NCBI RefSeq assembly: GCF_002174305.1
Contig: NZ_MIJB01000026.1
Span: 1 to 64,000, forward strand
Origin: Aeromicrobium sp. PE09-221
GTDB lineage: Bacteria; Actinomycetota; Actinomycetes; Propionibacteriales; Nocardioidaceae
Direction: 5' to 3'
DNA length: 64,000 nt
This document shows, one piece after another, positions 62,315 through 64,000 of the stretch (position 1 is its first letter; each line of letters starts with the position of its first letter). Under the pieces are notes generated by a model. That model did not search any database. It was not told where the DNA came from and saw only the letters and a program-made list of their open reading frames with translations. Position numbers and translations under genes: made by a program.

Positions 62315-63518
62315 CGTGGCTGCGCTCGATAACACTGCCAGGTTGAAGTTGGAGTCGTTGTTCGGCATGGGCGGCGGCTACGTCCTCGACCTGACCAACG
62401 CAACCTTCGCCACGTTCGTCCGCACTTCGATCGGCATCGATCCGTATGAGAAGTACGGCGATGACCTATCGAAGGCAAAGCTGCTCCGCGCCATCTGGGA
62501 GGGCGAGTCCGCAGCCGAGGTCGCCAAGCTCAACCTCGACCTGCTCGAGCACTGGCGCGTGACCAAGCTGCTCGCGGGCTCGGAGCCCACTCCATCCGAG
62601 GAGACGTTGCGTCAGGAGCTGATCGAGTACCTCACGCCGATGGCCTCGGCTCCCAGTTCAGCCCAGCAGGAGAGTGGTGCTCCCGTGACGTTCACGACCG
62701 AGGCATCGGTCACGGCGAACAAGATCCACATCGAGATCCACGAGGACATCTACAACCACATCGGCCAATACCTCGCGACCGGCGACTACTTCCACGGCGT
62801 CGAGGAGTCCTACAAGCTTGTGCGCGAGAAGCTTCGCGAGGTCACGGGTAAGGAGAAGGCTTCTGACGTCTTCAACAACAGCGCCCAGAGCGACGCGCAC
62901 TACAAGGCGCTGTTCGGCAAGGCCAAGCCCACGACCGACGCAGAAGCCGACTTCTTCCGTGGCATCGGCTACCTCCACCTCGGCGTCCAGCACCTGCGCA
63001 ACGAGAAGGCCCATACCCCCGCGACACCGATGGAGCCGAACCTAGCGATCCACTACGTCTCGCTCGCGAGTCTCGCCTATGACCTCATCACCCGTTACGT
63101 CAGCGAGGACACGATCAACGAGATCGAAGCGATCGTTCTCGCGAAGCGGCGAGGCTATCGATCGGCTTCGGCGTTCTATCGCGACTTCGAGAATGGACGA
63201 TGGCTTCAGTCCCTTGATCTGCCGGTGAACCTCGAGTCGTCATCCGTCCGAAAGGTGCTCAAGAAGAAGTGGCTCGACGACGCCGACTTCACGCGAAGCT
63301 ACGACCACAGCAACGTGGTTCTGATGCAGCTCGAGCTCGTGGCGACCGAGCTCACGAAGGACGACATCGACCGCCTCCTCGAGTTGCCGACCGTCGACTC
63401 CTATGGGAACGATCAGCAGGCCGGAATGCTCCCGTTCCTCGAGTACATCGAGCAGCAGTACACCGACAAGCTCTCCGCCAAGGCGAAGCGGTGGATGCAG
63501 GAACGGGCCGAGCGGTGA
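62307..63518 (+). CDS. HEPN-domain protein with AbiJ-like N-terminus
   Basis: About 403 aa; GTG 62307 (or 62316) is tentative, as no clear Shine-Dalgarno is seen. The N-terminal 70 residues ('SLFGMGGGYVLDLTNATFA') resemble AbiJ-type N-domains. The middle (about 145-240) matches the TIGR02391/Ymh HEPN family with 'FHGVEESYKLVREKL' and the RNEKAH motif (R-x4-H), the usual HEPN ribonuclease site. The C-terminal part is helical. It overlaps the hsdR end and is probably a further phage-response toxin. The assignment is by motif. Confidence 0.72.
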   Translation: MTDVAALDNTARLKLESLFGMGGGYVLDLTNATFATFVRTSIGIDPYEKYGDDLSKAKLLRAIWEGESAAEVAKLNLDLLEHWRVTKLLAGSEPTPSEETLRQELIEYLTPMASAPSSAQQESGAPVTFTTEASVTANKIHIEIHEDIYNHIGQYLATGDYFHGVEESYKLVREKLREVTGKEKASDVFNNSAQSDAHYKALFGKAKPTTDAEADFFRGIGYLHLGVQHLRNEKAHTPATPMEPNLAIHYVSLASLAYDLITRYVSEDTINEIEAIVLAKRRGYRSASAFYRDFENGRWLQSLDLPVNLESSSVRKVLKKKWLDDADFTRSYDHSNVVLMQLELVATELTKDDIDRLLELPTVDSYGNDQQAGMLPFLEYIEQQYTDKLSAKAKRWMQERAER

Positions 63519-63564
63519 TGGCGCGATCGACGATTTTGCCCGTTGTGGAGCGAGTGGCCGAGGG

Positions 63565-64000
63565 ATGAGCGACCTGCTCCGCGAGGTCATCGACTTCAAC
63601 ATCAAGACGTCGCGCGACTTCAATGGGCTTGCCCTTCGCGCTGACAGTCGGGCGTCGCGCATCGATGAGGCCATTGACCTGACGAGGCGCGGGCTGGTCC
63701 AGGTGGTTACGGGCGAGGACTACCTGAACCCGCACATCAGGCCATGGCAATCCCGTCGCACGATCGAGTCCCAGATCGCCTCGCTGGATGCGCTCGCCGC
63801 GGGCGACCTCTCGGGGGCTGCCTGCTTGTACCCAACGGCTACCGGAATGAAAGGCGTCCGTCTGCCGAAGCGCTACGTCGGTCGACCCTACGAGCAGGAG
63901 CTGGCGAAGGGGCGAGGCGTCCTCGAGCTCGCATACTTCACGACTGATGTGCTTGAGCCGTACCGGAACGATCCCCGGTATCACTGCCGGATTGGCGACT
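63565..64000 (+). CDS. Incomplete gene of unknown function at right edge
   Basis: An open frame starts at ATG 63565 (AGGG upstream) and runs off the window: 145 complete codons. It begins MSDLLREVIDFNIKTSRDFN; a winged-helix-like segment ('ASRIDEAIDLTRRGLVQVV') follows and then 'GVRLPKRYVGRPYEQELAKG'. This pattern suggests an N-terminal DNA-binding helix followed by an enzymatic domain. No family recognised from the visible part. Confidence 0.6.
   Translation, partial: MSDLLREVIDFNIKTSRDFNGLALRADSRASRIDEAIDLTRRGLVQVVTGEDYLNPHIRPWQSRRTIESQIASLDALAAGDLSGAACLYPTATGMKGVRLPKRYVGRPYEQELAKGRGVLELAYFTTDVLEPYRNDPRYHCRIGD

Overview
The window is GC-rich DNA from an actinobacterium. Genus is not determinable here, but several families are actinobacterial: the SCO6880-like transfer protein, DUF2637/SpdB-type membrane proteins, Replic_Relax and the small two-helix 'sulfate permease'. 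GTG and TTG starts, ATGA/GTGA stop-start overlaps and purine-rich Shine-Dalgarno sites are common. No rRNA, tRNA, core housekeeping gene or CRISPR array was seen. It is almost entirely accessory DNA and reads best as two integrative elements in tandem.

Element 1 (about 1 to 46.7 kb) begins with a large serine recombinase whose 3' end runs off the left edge. A leftward conjugation block follows (1.9-21.8 kb): SSB, VirD4-type coupling protein, VirB4-type ATPase, SCO6880-like and VirB6/TrbL-like membrane proteins, two small pilin-like proteins, an M23/lytic cell-wall enzyme, a ParB-like protein, a DUF2637 protein, a primase-polymerase and an ArdC-like antirestriction protein. A nickel/cobalt-type ArsR regulator with an MFS pump interrupts this block on the opposite strand (5.75-7.4 kb). 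A copper island occupies 23.2-30.5 kb, with csoR, two P-type ATPases (a CPH and a CPC type), a YHS protein, a YdhK lipoprotein, an exported His-rich protein and copZ; a CsoR-type operator sits in front of copZ. Next come an MFS exporter divergent from a tetR-FAD oxidoreductase pair, a truncated cueP, a decayed cytosine methyltransferase and a MobF relaxase (36-39.6 kb).

The right end of element 1 is a defence-like cluster: an AAA ATPase plus subtilase pair resembling IetAS, an AlbA_2/Schlafen-type protein, a DprA paralogue and small genes. At 46.69 kb the 18-bp sequence found at positions 5-22 recurs exactly, inside the 3' part of a second serine recombinase gene.

Element 2 (46.7 kb to beyond the right edge) begins with that recombinase, then a leftward, tightly overlapping operon: MT-A70 methyltransferase, small proteins, a TraD/VirD4-like ATPase, Replic_Relax and a small acidic antirestriction-like protein. 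Rightward from 55.4 kb is a type I restriction-modification locus in the order hsdM-hsdS-ABC ATPase-hsdR. The ATPase looks like a PrrC-type anticodon nuclease, giving the same order as the E. coli prr locus. A HEPN abortive-infection-type gene and an incomplete unknown gene follow.

Most notable: the repeated att-like core at both recombinase 3' ends; the prr-like locus; a 9-bp motif (GTGCACCTG on the coding strand) in most non-overlapping gene junctions of the conjugation block; and a 29-bp perfect palindrome inside the parB-like gene.
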